Numbered from the stretch's first letter, positions 46,301 to 57,581 are shown. The stretch is 64,000 nucleotides of DNA from Chimonanthus salicifolius (GCA_013350335.1 CM023541.1:35642739-35706738); one strand, 5' to 3'. Translations and numbers: made by a program. Notes: a model not told the origin generated them from the sequence alone.

Positions 46301-49300
46301 TTTTACAAATGAACCATCCTGGCCTTCCAATCAACATATTGCAAATACTGCTGGGAAAGGTATGCACATCATTCAGATTTAATGCAGACAAAACGGAACA
46401 TTGTATTTACGGAATTATTTAGTCTGATCTATTTTTTGGTATATTCTATACTGAGTTGGAGTTGCCTATAGAAAAAGGGTTTTGATAATTACTGGGGCAA
46501 ATTTTTTTTATCTTACATGGAATAGATCTATACTGAGGCTTAGATGCTTTTGCGATAGAGAATGGTGGCAGGCACGGCTCTTGCAGGGAGTTGGGAACAG
46601 TCAGAGGAGTAGGGACGCTGAGTAATGGTGAGTGAAACAAGTAGAAGGGCCTAGGACGGTTCAGGCGTGATAGAGAAGGTTGGGTGAGCGGTAGAAGGGC
46701 GTTGGACGTGGTTGGGCTTGGTCGAGAGGGAGATGGACGAGTGATGCTGGGTAGGTGGAGGACCTGAGAGGTGGTTGAAGTGGGTTTGAGTAGGCAGTGG
46801 ATTTTGAGTTGGGTCTGAATGAAAGAAAGAGGTCTGTTGTAGGTGAATGGCAATTGGATGGTGGGTTGCAGGTTCTGGGTTTGGTGAAGGTGGGGAGGAG
46901 GTGAAGGGGACGCCGCACGTGAACAGAGAACAGGGAAGGAGATGAAGATAAAAAAAAACTCAGAATTTTGTATTCGATAATCAGTGATATGATCAACAAC
47001 CCAAGCAAGGCTTTTTATACATATTCAAGCTACAAAAGTAAAGAAAGAAAGGAAAAAAAGAAGAAGAAGGAAATCACTCGACTGGCTGCCTCATCGTCGG
47101 TGCTCGGCAATTAGAAATCGGGAATCCCGAGCAGTTTCCATCTTCGTTTCGTGCTGTCTTCATCTGGTTTCCAAAACGCCAAGCATCATTCCTCCTTCCT
47201 CTACTGTTTTCCCCTCTCCTCCTCTTTCTTCTCCTCCTCCTGAATCTGGGTGGATTCCTAGACACCTATCTATTGCAAACCACCTTCCCATTGCTGCGAT
47301 GGTGCTCTCCAGGGACTGGACTGCCCTCTCTTCCCTTGCACGGATGGGTGTTGCCCAACGACCTGCGCTCTCCATCTCGACCAGAGCTTCGCCGGAGGCC
47401 GCCTCTTCCTTCTGGTTCTCTCTCCCTGGGATAGCCCAGATCGAATGTCAAGTGCTCTGTTTTTGGCAGAACTGGGTGTTGCCTAGTTCAGCCCACTCGG
47501 CCAAGAGCTTTCCTTACTTTTCTTGGCTTATACACCAAGCATTGGTGCTTTAGACCGTTGAGGAAGGAAGGGACGAAGATCGACAACGGTGGTCTATCAT
47601 CGACTCAGGAATGACGGAGAAAGAGAAGGAGGTGGGAAGAGTGAGGAAAGCACATATTTACGTAAGGGGGCAGAAATGGAAAAATAGATTATCCCGTGTA
47701 AGATAAAAGACATTGCCCGTATAAATATCAAAACCCTAGAAAAAAGTAAAAAGGGGATTGTGTTGTGTATACTTGGGTCCCTATTTATTGCAGACTTGGA
47801 TGCTTTTTCTTGATTATTCTGTTGTAAAATTATGAGAACTAGTTTTTTGGACAGCCTTTATATAATTGTAGGATTGAATTGTTGTTTCACACTGATTCTA
47901 GTTCCTTCTCTTTTACTCTTTGGTTACCATACATGCAAATACCAAGTAACAGATCTGGTGGTCTATATTCTTGAGTTCCTTGTGAGGTCAGTTGATGAAG
48001 GTTTGTGTATTTTAAACTTCCAATAAAAAGGTTCTTATCTGAAACATATGACATTTTTTTAAGTTTCCGGTCGTCATCCTCTTTTCATCAACTAGAGCTA
48101 ATGCATACGGATTCCAACATTTTTCCATCAAATGAATAGTGAAAGTATTCAAGAAATTAACTTTTAGAGTTATTACTTGATGTACTTTTCTTGAACTGAT
48201 CAGTGCATACTATTAAATCGACCAGTCCTTTCTTTTGGTTCACTACCATGTACGGATATCATATATATTCCGACACCTATTTTATTATTCATGCAACTTA
48301 GATTAGATGGCACTATTGAAGGGTATGTATCACTAACAGAAAATATTTTTATTATGAAATATTCTGACTTTTGTACCAAATGATTCCAAATCACCAGCCT
48401 CTGTTATATACAAGATTTTGTCTAGTAATTCTTCTAGCATATGTGATCTTATGAAGTGTTGCCAAGATCTAGGTATATTGATATAATAGATTTATATGTT
48501 TCCAAGCCCTATTTGCAATGTATGTTGCTTTCACCAAAATCAGTCGAGTAGTTGCTTTTTCAGCTGCTTTTGGTGTCATAGAATATAAAATCACACCAGT
48601 AGGTTCTGTGTTTCCTTCCGCCTCATATAAATATTGGTGATTGGTAATTATAGTAATTCAATGTAGAAAGGAAGGGAAAAAGGATAGGAAACTAGTTTAC
48701 CATGTGATACTCATCTCATGTCATGTTCCCAAGAGTGGAAAAGGAAACTACATTTTCTGCCTAAACTCACTTGTGCATTCAAATTAAAACTAATGCATGC
48801 CAGTAACTATGAGTACTGGTCATTTAATTTCCCTTTTATCTAATTAAATATCCAAATTTTGAAATGAAAATTTCAATTGTCCAGGAGGAGCAAGTGGCAT
48901 AGGCGCGGAGACAGTAAGAGTTATGGCTCTGCGTGGAGCCCATGTTATAATCGCTGCAAGGAACCTTGGTGCCGCAAATGATGTAAAGCAGCTCATTCTC
49001 AAGGACAATGCAGCTGCAAGAATTGACATTTTGAGGCTTGATCTTAGCTCGTTGAAGTCTGTCAGAGAATTTGCAGATAGTTTTCTTTCTATGAGTCTTC
49101 CTCTCAACATCTTAATGTAATATATTCGTCTTATTTTCAAAATCTGATGCATGGAATTATAGGATTTGCCGCTAGTTTCTCACCATGAATGTCTCACCTG
49201 CATGTGTGTGTGTGTGTGTAAGTCATCGTGTATTTTTTTTCTGATTTGGATCTGTTACTGGAAACTGAAATGGTAGAATTATTGCTTCACCTTAATATTG

Positions 49301-52300
49301 TTGTCTATTATTTCATCAAATATCATTGTTGGCATGAGTATACTGCCAGTATTATTGAATCATTATCAATAGAGATTATCATCATAAAATTTGTTTCATT
49401 ACTTCCTTCACATATCTCCTCTATCTATACATACAAATTAAAATGGAAGCCTATTGGCTTGCTTTTCAGAAACAATGCTGGGGTTATGTTCTGCCCTTAT
49501 GAACTATCGGAAGATGGAATAGAGATGCAATTTGCAACAAATCATCTTGGTAAGCGACTAAGTGTACATTCTGAAAACTCAGTACTCAAATTCATATTAT
49601 TATTACAGAATCTAGTCTATTCTTTGAATCGACCCACTGGCTCTTCCAAGTTTGACTGATGCATTGGATGCTCATAAGGTCGTCTGGTTTTTGAAATAAT
49701 ATTTTTGGTTGTAACAGGGTCTTATGAATCTATAGTTCTCATAATATTATTATTTGAGGTCAAATGTGTTTTTCATATTAAAGTGTGCAGAATAGGGCGT
49801 TCTCACTCATCAACTTTATTGCCTCCTCATTCTAGGCCATTTCCTCCTGACGAATCTTCTACTTGAGAAGATAAAGAACACGGCGAGAGAAACCGGAACT
49901 GAGGGACGGATTGTGAATCTATCATCAATAGCACATGTGCATACTTATGAGGAAGGAATACAGTTTGATAGGATCAATGATCGAATCGGGTATATGTCAA
50001 TTCTTAAGCAGTTCTTTTTCTGAATAGCTGGAAAACGTAGAAATTTATGGAACTAGATCATTCACGGTGCATTTTTTATCATATGTTACTTGGAAGTGAA
50101 AATTGGAAAATTACTGCTACACAATTGATGTTTCATTGTCATTTTTATTCCAGATATTCTGACAAGAAGGCATATGGGCAATCCAAATTAGCAAATATAT
50201 TGCATGCCAATGAGCTGTCACGGCACTTACAGGTAGAAGATCCATAAATTTTCATATTTTGATTGACGAAGCTTCATTTAATCAGCCCAAGGACCCGTTT
50301 TTTTTTTTTTTTTTTTAACTTTTACCATGGTAGGCACTAGATGGATCAAACATTGTTTCAAATATCATTATCCTTATAATAGATAATTATTCTAAATAAA
50401 ATATTAGTGGAAGATATTATTGAAATATTTTCAACTGTGGAATAGAACATTCTTTTTGTTTATATTTCAATAAAACAAGCAATATTATCGCCGATCGTGG
50501 TATTTCATAACATTATCATACTAAAGATCACTTTATCTTATTTTGCATACACACTTCAAGATGTGCGACACATTTGTGCCAAACACTTGCAAATGCACAA
50601 ACCAGTGTCGAACACTCACACTGTCACACTGATTCTTCATAGGCTCTAGTGTTTCTAAACGTTGCTTTACAAGATAACTAGAATATACTCACACGTTGCT
50701 CTTAAAATCTAGTTAAAATAGCAGGGTATTGTTACTTGATTGTTTAGAGTAAGACTAATATATTATTTTCTGCTATTGCTATTTTCACTTTATTTTCATT
50801 TAAAATAAAAATTATATTTAAATATAGTGCCATATCCAGTGTCACAACTCTTTTAGTTCGCCAAGTCCAACACCTTGTGCTCGTATTGGATATTGTCACT
50901 TGTACCCATGCAACCTAGAGTATGTTGAAATTTTGATGGCATAAGATGTTATCTTTAAACAATGTTACGAGACATTTGTGTTAATGGGATCTAAATAGCA
51001 AATGAATTCTGCAAGTGTGAGAGCAGGCATGGTGTTTTTCACCTGTTGAACATTCATTTCCAGTTAATGATGAAATATCTCCATACCAAGGCCTGGTTCA
51101 GTAGTTCATTGGCCAAAGTGACTGAATCTTACCTGTTTGCAGTTGGAGAACCATGACATATACAAGTTGTGGTATCATTATATTGAATCAGATTTTTAAG
51201 TTTACCTTTTGATCATGTTAAGATTATTTATGAGTGGGAGTGTTAATAGTTCTTTAAGTTGCAGCAGAGAGTTAACACTGAGTCCACTAATTTAAAAGCA
51301 GGCAGAAGGTGCAAACGTTGTAGTAAACTCAGTCCACCCGGGGCTTATCATGACTAACTTGATGAGACACTCTGCTCTTCTAATGAGTACGTGCGCTGCT
51401 TCTTTCGTATATGTTTGTTAAAGGCAATTCCAATTTCCTGAAAGTCTCTGCTTCTTGCAGGGGTACTACAGGTGATCACATATATTTTCTGGAAAACTGT
51501 ACCACAGGTATGCCACATATGGAATAGTAAAAATTAGTTAAGTAAAAAACCCCACACGGGGTAGTTCAGCTGGTAACATTCCGTCTCAAGAAGTGGGATG
51601 GTGTGAGTTCGAGTCCCTGTGGCATAACCGAGTGGTTATCCTGTGGGGGTGTGGGACATCACCCGAAAGGAGGATTTAGTAGGGCTGTGCTCGAGGTTCT
51701 CCCCTCCGTCATCAAAAAAAAATTTGAAGTAAGAGATATATATGGAGTTGTCCTTTTCACTGAAGAGAACAACTTAAGAGCCATGCTCTTTTACTTAATG
51801 GTGTTGAGCACTGTTAAACAGAGGATTAGCAAATATGTCAGTTTATTCTGAAATGACCAAATGACACACACACACACACACACACAAAAAAAAAGGTTTG
51901 GTGATTGTATACTTCTAAACATTTTTCCAAATCAGTTTTCATCTTTGAAGTTTGTGGAATTTTGTTACTTTCAGGATTTTCAATCAGGGATTTTCCAAAG
52001 AAAATTTCATCCATTCTTAAAAATATTTTGTGTTTTGAAAATATCATGATAAGATTGAATTCTTCTTCTTCCACAATGCAAATGTCTCCTATCCCCCAAC
52101 CACCATCCCCCCTCCCCCCATTTTAGGATGTCATCGATGTAATTTAAACAAGTTGGTCAGAGGTGAGCATATTGGAATGGTTTGTATGCTACTTATAGTC
52201 GGGGTAAAAAATCAGTTTGCCGATATGGGTGGCCATTACGCCCGTAATGGAGCTTGTTTTTGTAGGCAGCGACAATCACTACTTAAATGGAACTTGTTCT

Positions 52301-52470
52301 TGTAGGGAGCAGCGACAACATGCTATGCGGCATTGCATCCAAGTCTTAAGGGTGTAACTGGGAAATACTTCCTTGACTGTAATGAGTTCACACCAAGTGC
52401 ATTAGCGAGAAACGAAGCACTGGCGAAAAAGCTGTGGGAGTTCAGCAGCAAGTTGGTGAGCAACAGGTGA
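43199..52470 (+). CDS. TIC32-like short-chain dehydrogenase/reductase (8 exons, 319 aa)
   Basis: Exons 43199-43316, 48885-49116, 49470-49549, 49836-49989, 50154-50232, 51302-51386, 51461-51507 and 52306-52470 join in phase (960 nt with stop); all introns are GT..AG. The product is a classical NADP(H)-type SDR: cofactor motif TGGASGIG at residues 39-46, NNAG at 118-121, NHLGHF at 141-146, NLSS at 171-174 (catalytic Ser), YGQSK at 202-206 (catalytic Tyr and Lys) and HPG near 230. The N-terminus [20 protein letters not shown] followed by TAEQVT is the hallmark of the plant TIC32 / retinol-dehydrogenase-like group; family length is about 315-330 residues. Pea Tic32 is a calmodulin- and NADPH-binding protein at the chloroplast inner envelope, but the group has several paralogues of unproven substrate, so chloroplast import regulation is inference. 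No transit peptide is evident. The chosen ATG gives the family-typical start. Confidence 0.95.
44276..45200. mobile_element. Tourist-like MITE in intron 1, 925 bp
   Basis: The ends GGCTGCATTTGGATGA and TCATCCAAATGCAGCC are a perfect 16-bp inverted pair. The flanking trinucleotide TAT is repeated (44273-44275 and 45201-45203), as for PIF/Harbinger-type elements. The terminus is shared with 4382-4591 and 19255-19810. The interior is AT-rich and non-coding. Confidence 0.85.
44733..44798. repeat. 33-bp tandem duplication
   Basis: The unit beginning AAAACTTTCTTAATTAAAG and ending TTTATTATC occurs twice back to back inside the intron-1 MITE. Confidence 0.9.
45225..45255. repeat. (CT)n(CA)n microsatellite in intron 1
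   Basis: A TCTCTCTCT run passes directly into a CACACACA run. Confidence 0.9.
45256..46449. other. Intron 1, no further feature
   Basis: Intronic DNA. TTTGGGTGCATAGAAGGAAAG (from about 46136) and TTTCCCTCATTCAAACGGCACC (about 46246) look like diverged MITE ends but do not pair well. Confidence 0.4.
46450..47700 (-). mobile_element. Possible LTR-type insertion in intron 1
   Basis: This GC-richer block differs sharply from the AT-rich intron around it. On the minus strand a TATA-like GTATAAAAAGCC (47009-47020) is followed by GTTGATCATATCACTGATTA and a long C/T-rich leader, as in plant copia LTRs. Frames in this block are open in several registers without family motifs, so they are not called. 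The ends, a partner LTR and a target duplication were not found. Confidence 0.35.
47701..48884 (+). other. Remainder of intron 1
   Basis: Intronic AT-rich DNA ending in the acceptor TTTCAATTGTCCAG. Confidence 0.6.
48885..49116 (+). CDS. SDR gene exon 2
   Basis: Acceptor TCAATTGTCCAG, donor GTAATA. Codes for GGASGIG through LNIL: the end of the glycine motif, the HVIIAARN strand that selects the cofactor ribose/phosphate, and the LDLSSLKSV segment. Ends two bases into codon 117. Confidence 0.95.
49470..49549 (+). CDS. SDR gene exon 3
   Basis: Acceptor CTTGCTTTTCAG, donor GTAAGC. Codes for INNAGVM, then [20 protein letters not shown]. Contains the structural NNAG motif and the first half of NHLGHF. 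Confidence 0.95.
49836..49989 (+). CDS. SDR gene exon 4
   Basis: Acceptor TCATTCTAG, donor GTATAT. Codes for [12 protein letters not shown] through FDRINDRIG and includes GRIVNLSS with the catalytic serine. Confidence 0.95.
50154..50232 (+). CDS. SDR gene exon 5
   Basis: Acceptor TTTTTATTCCAG, donor GTAGAA. Codes for [17 protein letters not shown] and on to ELSRHLQ; contains the YxxxK catalytic pair. The donor is non-consensus at +4/+5 (GTAGAA). Confidence 0.94.
51302..51386 (+). CDS. SDR gene exon 6
   Basis: Acceptor TTAAAAGCAG, donor GTACGT. Codes for [20 protein letters not shown] and on to SALLM; includes the VHPG cofactor-nicotinamide loop. Confidence 0.94.
51461..51507 (+). CDS. SDR gene exon 7
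   Basis: Acceptor CTTCTTGCAG, donor GTATGC. Codes for [17 protein letters not shown] 74-bp intron precedes it. Confidence 0.93.
51553..51722 (+). mobile_element. SINE, family B, in intron 7
   Basis: A-box TAGTTCAGCTGG and B-box-containing GTGAGTTCGAGTCCC are followed by GGTTATCCTGTGGGGG, GGGACATCACCCG, CTCCCCTCCGTC and an A tail. The sister copy is at 57582-57781. The 3' body differs from family A (42247, 53668) while the tRNA-like head is shared. Same strand as the host gene. The target duplication is not clean. Confidence 0.8.
52242..52305 (+). repeat. Duplicated 3' splice-site segment before exon 8
   Basis: ATGGAGCTTGTTTTTGTAGG followed by CAGCGACAA (from about 52248) is repeated 40 bp later as ATGGAACTTGTTCTTGTAGG followed by GAGCAGCGACAA. 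Both copies end in a usable TTGTAG acceptor, at 52265 and 52305. Confidence 0.85.
52306..52470 (+). CDS. SDR gene exon 8 (last)
   Basis: Acceptor TTGTTCTTGTAG. Codes for [16 protein letters not shown] through the C-terminal [16 protein letters not shown] and the TGA stop. The basic, amphipathic C-terminus corresponds to the region reported to bind calmodulin in pea Tic32; binding here is inference. Confidence 0.95.
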   Translation, partial: GAATTCYAALHPSLKGVTGKYFLDCNEFTPSALARNEALAKKLWEFSSKLVSNR

Positions 52471-52739
52471 TTTGCTGGTACTACCTATGCCGATGGATGG
52501 GTGATATATATCTTATAAATCCTATGATAGCAGTGGCTTTGAAGATGATTGGTGTGCTGTTGCTATGTCTGTTTTACATGAGCAAATGCTGTTACAATTT
52601 AATACAATTACAATCTTATCATCTATACTATATTCATGGATTTTTCCTACTGAGTGATTTACCCTTGTTCAACACAACTGTATGTGTGTTTTCCCAAGAT
52701 GCAAAGCCTTACTTCCACCCTTTTCTTCTTTTTAATATG

Positions 52740-52745
52740 AATAAA
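52740..52745 (+). terminator. AATAAA polyadenylation signal
   Basis: A canonical AATAAA 270 bp after the stop codon, in an AT-rich stretch, is a plausible cleavage signal for the dehydrogenase mRNA. Confidence 0.5.
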
Positions 52746-52889
52746 ATAGTGTAAACATTAATTCACATGATTTTCCATCCTTTTTTATTTTAAAGTAGAC
52801 ATATTTGAATAATATGCTGAAGCCATGATTGGAGTGTTTCAAGAGTGTTAGATAAATATTTTGTTATAGTTTTTATATATATATATTTT

Positions 52890-53040
52890 TTTTGGATAAC
52901 ATGGGTATCCCCACCTCATATTGGAGATGAGACTAAATCACAGATATACGAAACCACCCGTTGGCCTCATGTATCAGGTAAGTCCGGAGGAAGTTGAATT
53001 CAAGACTTCTAGTTTAATTCTAAAAGTTTACTCATTTATT
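52890..53040 (-). mobile_element. SINE-like repeat, minus strand
   Basis: On the minus strand the order is GAATTCAACTTCC, then TGATACATGAGGCCAACGGG, then TAGTCTCATCTCCAATATGAG, then GGGGATACCCATGTTATCC and an A-run (T-run at 52886 on +). A Pol III-like head and A tail are suggested but diverged. No target duplication was found. Confidence 0.4.
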
Positions 53041-53658
53041 ATTGTCTTTCATTTTTATGAAATGAGTTGCTTGTCAACAAAATTTTGAGATAACTGAGCT
53101 CGTATGTAGATAGGGATGGACATTTGACTTGAAAGTCTGAAAGCCCAAATAACTTGACACGAGAAAAGGTTTGCTCAAGTAAAAAATTTCACCCCGATTT
53201 ATAATAGAGTTGGATTTGGAAAAAAAATTGAAGTCTCATTATATTTGGGTCAGGTTAAGAACTTTTTTTAATACCAACTACTAAGTATTCAATCGTCTCA
53301 TCTGACTAATCCTCAGATCATCTATAAACCTCTCAATCTACACATGTCAAGTGCAGAACAATAGAGAGTGATTTTTTTTGTGTTGAGGGCGACTTGATAC
53401 TAGACTTTCTATAAGAAAGGGTAGATTTTGATCACCAAGCCAACCCCTCAAGGTTGGGCCAAGCTAAGACTTAAGACATTTGCTGTCCTAAAATACTGAG
53501 CCCAGCACAATTATGTAGACGTAGTAGAAAGTATACCCGATATATCTATTAGGAAATAAGGTTGCACCTCACACTTGACCTTTCTTCTTCTTCCTTTTTT
53601 TTTTTCAGTAATTTTTTTGGTAGAACTATAAAAATCCAATCAGTTGGACTGAAAGCTC
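53041..53658. other. Intergenic, no gene seen
   Basis: No supported feature. Confidence 0.4.
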
Positions 53659-53667
53659 GCTAAATTT

Positions 53668-53838
53668 TACTCACATAGGTGTAGTTCAATCAGTTGCCTC
53701 CCGTCTCAAGAAGTGGGAGGTTGCACATTCGAACTCTCATGGTTTAACTTTGGTGTGCCCTAGGGGTAGTGTTCACTCGTGAGGGATTAACACTAGGTAT
53801 CTCACAGTTTCCCACACATAAATTCAAAAAAAATGTAT
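53668..53838 (+). mobile_element. SINE, family A
   Basis: A head with TAGTTCAATCAGTTGCC (A-box region) and GTTGCACATTCGAACTC (B-box region), then GGTGTGCCCTAGGGG, GTTCACTCGTGAGGG and GGTATCTCACAGTTTCCCAC, then a short A tail. The 9-bp target duplication GCTAAATTT is at 53659-53667 and 53839-53847. About 80 percent like the copy at 42247 by eye. Confidence 0.88.
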
Positions 53839-53885
53839 GCTAAATTTCATCTAAACATTTAACTGAAATTCATTTGATCTTAGTC

Positions 53886-53969
53886 AAAATTAGCATACAT
53901 CTTCATTTTTCTATTGATACATGGTGTAAAATTAGCATACATCTTCGTTTTTCTAATGATACATGGTGT
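53886..53969. repeat. 42-bp tandem duplication
   Basis: The unit AAAATTAGCATACATCTTC.. through GATACATGGTGT occurs twice in a row, with two base differences. Confidence 0.85.
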
Positions 53970-54236
53970 AATTTTGAACCCTAAAATCATAGGGCTTCAA
54001 TTGGGTTTCTAGGATGAAGTTTGGTCCATATGGAGTACTATTTAGTTAATCTCAATCCATTCGGTTAGATTTTCATAAAAAAATAAAATGGAAAAATTCA
54101 TACTTGATTTGAACTAAATATCTCTATTGTACACTTAATTTTATCTTAATAAATTAATAATAAATAATAATTAAATACTATACTTGATAGAAAACATAAT
54201 TTAATTATTATTTTTGGCCAAACATATCGTACAAAA

Positions 54237-54944
54237 TGTTAGGACTTGGGATTCCACCCCAAAAGACTAGCCTATTAGGTGGAGTGATCCAAGTTCTTTA
54301 TAAATCCTTAGATTTCCCTTTACATTTCTAATATGGGACTTGTTCGCAGCAGCTCCAACAATCTCCACCTTGAACGAGGCCCTCTGGTGGAGAGAGTGAT
54401 GCTGGTCATCCCGTTCGCCTGGGGAATCTCCTGAGCCCACATGAGCTAGCCTGAGACCTGGCTCTGATATCACCAGGGGTGCAAAAATCGGTTGGACCGA
54501 GATCTCGGGCGAGATTTTTCTCTCTTCCATTTTTTTTTTAAAATCTCGGTGGCTTTTTATTTAAAAAAAAAAATCTGTAAAAAAATTGAAAAAGGCTGTT
54601 TTTTTTTTAAAAAAAAATGAAAAATATAAATATCGGCCGATATTGGCTGATATATCAAATATAGGCCCATAATCGTTCGATATGGGCAAATATCGGCTAG
54701 GGCCTACAACTGATATTTGTTATCGTCTTTTTCCTTTGCCCGATATCTATCGTATCGGCCGAAACATCTCAGCCTTCAAAAAACTGAGATCGTATCGGCT
54801 GAGATTTTAACCCATGGATACCACTTGTTAGGACTTGGGTTTCCAGCCCAAAAGACTAGCCTATTAGGTATAGTGAACCAAGTCCTTTATAAATCTCTAA
54901 ATCTCCCTCTACATTTGTGAGACTCGTTCGCAGTAGCTCCAACA
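54237..54944 (-). mobile_element. TRIM retroelement carrying an inserted MITE
   Basis: Two LTRs (54237-54360 and 54826-54944) both read TGTTAGGACTTGGG..GCAGTAGCTCCAACA-like on the + strand, about 90 percent alike. The target duplication CAAAA is at 54232-54236 and 54945-54949. On the minus strand a TGGTATCAGAGC primer site lies next to the 5' LTR, now split by the MITE at 54474-54816. A purine tract (TCAAGGTGGAGATTG reversed at about 54360-54374) lies next to the 3' LTR. Without the MITE the element is about 357 bp and non-coding. Confidence 0.9.
54474..54816. mobile_element. hAT MITE, TATCGGCC family, inside a TRIM primer site
   Basis: The ends are CAGGGGTGCAAAAATCGG and, reversed, CATGGGTTAAAATCTCAG. 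The 8-bp target copies are GATATCAC (54466-54473) and GATACCAC (54817-54824), 7 of 8. The target is the reverse of the TRIM primer site (GCTCTGATACCA), so the order of events is TRIM first, MITE second. Confidence 0.9.
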
Positions 54945-55072
54945 CAAAATACTTATTTTCGGGCTCATATTCAGTCTCGGGCTTTCAGTTAGGTTCATTA
55001 GGCTTATATGGATGGGGTTAGGATCAAACTTATCACTTGTTCATTGGGCTTAGGTTGGAATTGAGTTTTTCA

Positions 55073-55254
55073 TAGGGGTAAAAAAAATGGCCTATCCGAG
55101 ATCTCGGGCTCGCCGATATTTCTTTCTCTCTCCTTTTTTTTCTTTTTATAAATCTCGGCCGTATCGACTGATATTGGCGAGATCTCGGTTATATCAGCCG
55201 AGATCTCGCCCGTACGGCTAATACATCTCATATCGGCTGAGATTTCGACCCCTG
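55073..55254. mobile_element. hAT MITE, TATCGGCC family, short copy
   Basis: The ends are TAGGGGTAAAAAAAATGG and, reversed, CAGGGGTCGAAATCTCAG. The exact 8-bp target duplication GTTTTTCA is at 55065-55072 and 55255-55262. At 182 bp it lacks much of the interior of the longer copies. Confidence 0.9.
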
Positions 55255-55439
55255 GTTTTTCACTTGCTAATTGGACTCAAGTTTGGCATAGCTTGAACCT
55301 GACTTGAGTACAGCATGTTTCTATTTCTGTATGTAGACGTGTTTAAGCAGGGTGAAATCATGAGTCCTGACTGAGAATTTGATTATAGTTTAGGAGTACA
55401 TGGGTCATTTGATTCTACCAACGATTCATGGGTTGGGCC

Positions 55440-56150
55440 CTGGGATCAAATGCTCAGTGCTCGATACAGTGCACCGTTACACCTGTATCTGTGTATTGAT
55501 ACATATTGGCCGTTATGGGCCGATATGTATTCTCTCTCCTTCAATTTTTTTTTTCAAAAAAATCTAAAAAATTACAGAAAATCAAAATAATTCTAGACTT
55601 CATTTCTATGTAATTTATCATTATTCCGCATTCATTTAGATATTTAAATGCGATTTTGAAGTTACGAAATCGAGAATTTTAAAATATTTTTAAAAAAGTG
55701 GAAAATACCCCAAAAAATCTAGAAATATGGAAAACAAAGTCTAGTAATTTTTTGATAATTTTCTATTAAATAATGATCATTATGAGTTATTTTTATCAAT
55801 TTTTTTTCAAATTTCAACTCTTAAATAATCTCATATTGAATAATAAGGTGTCGATTTTTTTTTTTTTTGCTTCAATCCATATTCTCATCATGTAGTTCTC
55901 AGTTCTCTTTCCAATGCCTCTGAAATCACCTCGATCAGAATCCGTATGATAAAGTTATGGCTATTTTACCAGAGGTAGCCCATTCAACGAATATGTATCG
56001 GTTGATACATTGTGAATCGGCTGCAACAGTGTGATTCGTTGCGGCCACAACGTACCGTTAATTTTTCGATACGATTTGATGGATATGTTGCGAATCGACA
56101 TAATTCGTTTTCCTTGGTTAGGCCATGTGAATTGATGACTAATGAACACT
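55440..56150. repeat. Larger relative of the GATATCGGCC repeats
   Basis: Words such as GATACATATTGGCCG, GGGCCGATATGTATT and ATGTATCGGTTGATAC bracket an AT-rich middle. The CTCTCTCCTTCAATTTTTT stretch near 55530 matches 21988. No clean termini or target duplication. Confidence 0.4.
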
Positions 56151-57572
56151 TTGGTTGAAATAGACCCTCTAGAGATGAAGAATTCTTCGATGAGTACTAG
56201 TTTACTGTGAACTAGGTAATCGGTTTTATTTGGGTGTGATCACTAAATGCAAATTCAAATTTAATTTTAAAATACTTTTAAATTAGAATGAGTGAAAATT
56301 TTGCCATTCTAGAAAATCGAAGCAAAAGAGTGAAAGAAATCAAAATTGATAATTTAAAGTTAATCTAAGATCGGCTTAATTAGATATGAGAACTTGAAAT
56401 TTATTAGAGAACTTAAAATCCCTCTCACAGAGAATGCTAATTCAAAGTCCAAAATCTCACGTAGGACAAATTTCAGCAAGGAAAAATTGAACCAAATGCT
56501 TCAATTTTATTCAAAACTTTACAAAATAATTGTGCAATAATCAATTTAAAATGCAATATAAATTCAAAAATCACACACTAAAATTCAAAAATTACACTAA
56601 GGTGTTCGTTCAGATGAGTACATTCATTCGAACGAACTGAGAATAAACTGAAAAATTCATTCGAATGAATTTATACATAGGGGTAGAATGGTAATTTCAC
56701 CCAAAAATTCAAAAACGGGTGTGTAGAAATCGATTTTTCGGGTGTCTGTATGGCTCGCCAAATTAAATTGCAACATATTAAAGGAAAAGCTACTCAGCCT
56801 TCCATACTTGTGATTTCTCAATTGTAATCTTCTCTAATCATAGGATTCTTTGATTATTTTCCTTCCCTTTTTAGAGATTGTATTCTATATAATACACACT
56901 AATGATGAAGAGTAAATAACGCCAATTTTTCCAAATTTCTCATAGAGCCAGACCTAAAACTCCTCTTTCTAGTCTTTCCTTTAATAAAAAGAATCAAATC
57001 TAGCAAACTTACCAAACTTGGAGAACACCAAAGCAACCAATGCTTCACTTGAATCAAACTCAACTTGTGTTTTCTACTATGACCAACCACACCTCCTTAT
57101 ATAAAGGTTTACATGCTGTAAAAAGAAAAAGAATTCTTTGCTTAGCCTCACAAGCCCAAGCCTTGCTATTTCATCTAATTTCTAATTAGAACTCGCCCAA
57201 TCATATCATGCCATGTGGCATTTATTGCATCATAAAATAAAAGAAAAATAAAGAACTTTCCAATAAAGTGTTAGTGCCCAAGCTTGCTTAACGGGGAGTG
57301 ATTTGTTTCTATTTCCAATTTGTTTAAATCCTCCAAAATAGGGATTGGAATCTTCTAAGTTTAGGAGGTAGAGAGGAGCAAATTTAAAATCTTTTAATTT
57401 TTTTCCTTGTGCTCAGCAAATGAACCCCTTTCTTGAACCAAATCAAGCCCAAAAACATAAATGTAAGGACTTGACCCAACATACTAGCCCATAAGCCAAT
57501 TATTTTGATATTTTAGCCCAAATGGAACCCCTTATAGACCCCTTCTAACACTTTAAATTTCTCATGCGACCC
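56151..57572. other. Intergenic, no gene seen
   Basis: A short inverted pair of CATTCGAATGAA-type words at 56624-56672 is the only structure noticed. No coding frame is supported. Confidence 0.4.
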
Positions 57573-57581
57573 AAATGCCAT

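Noticed and set aside
46446..47553. Pro/Ser/Arg-rich open frames on both strands in intron 1
   Set aside because: Composition-driven frames in probable LTR-derived DNA. No motif, start context or splice structure supports a gene.
48844..49152. Minus-strand open frame of 102 codons
   Set aside because: It is the antisense shadow of SDR exon 2.
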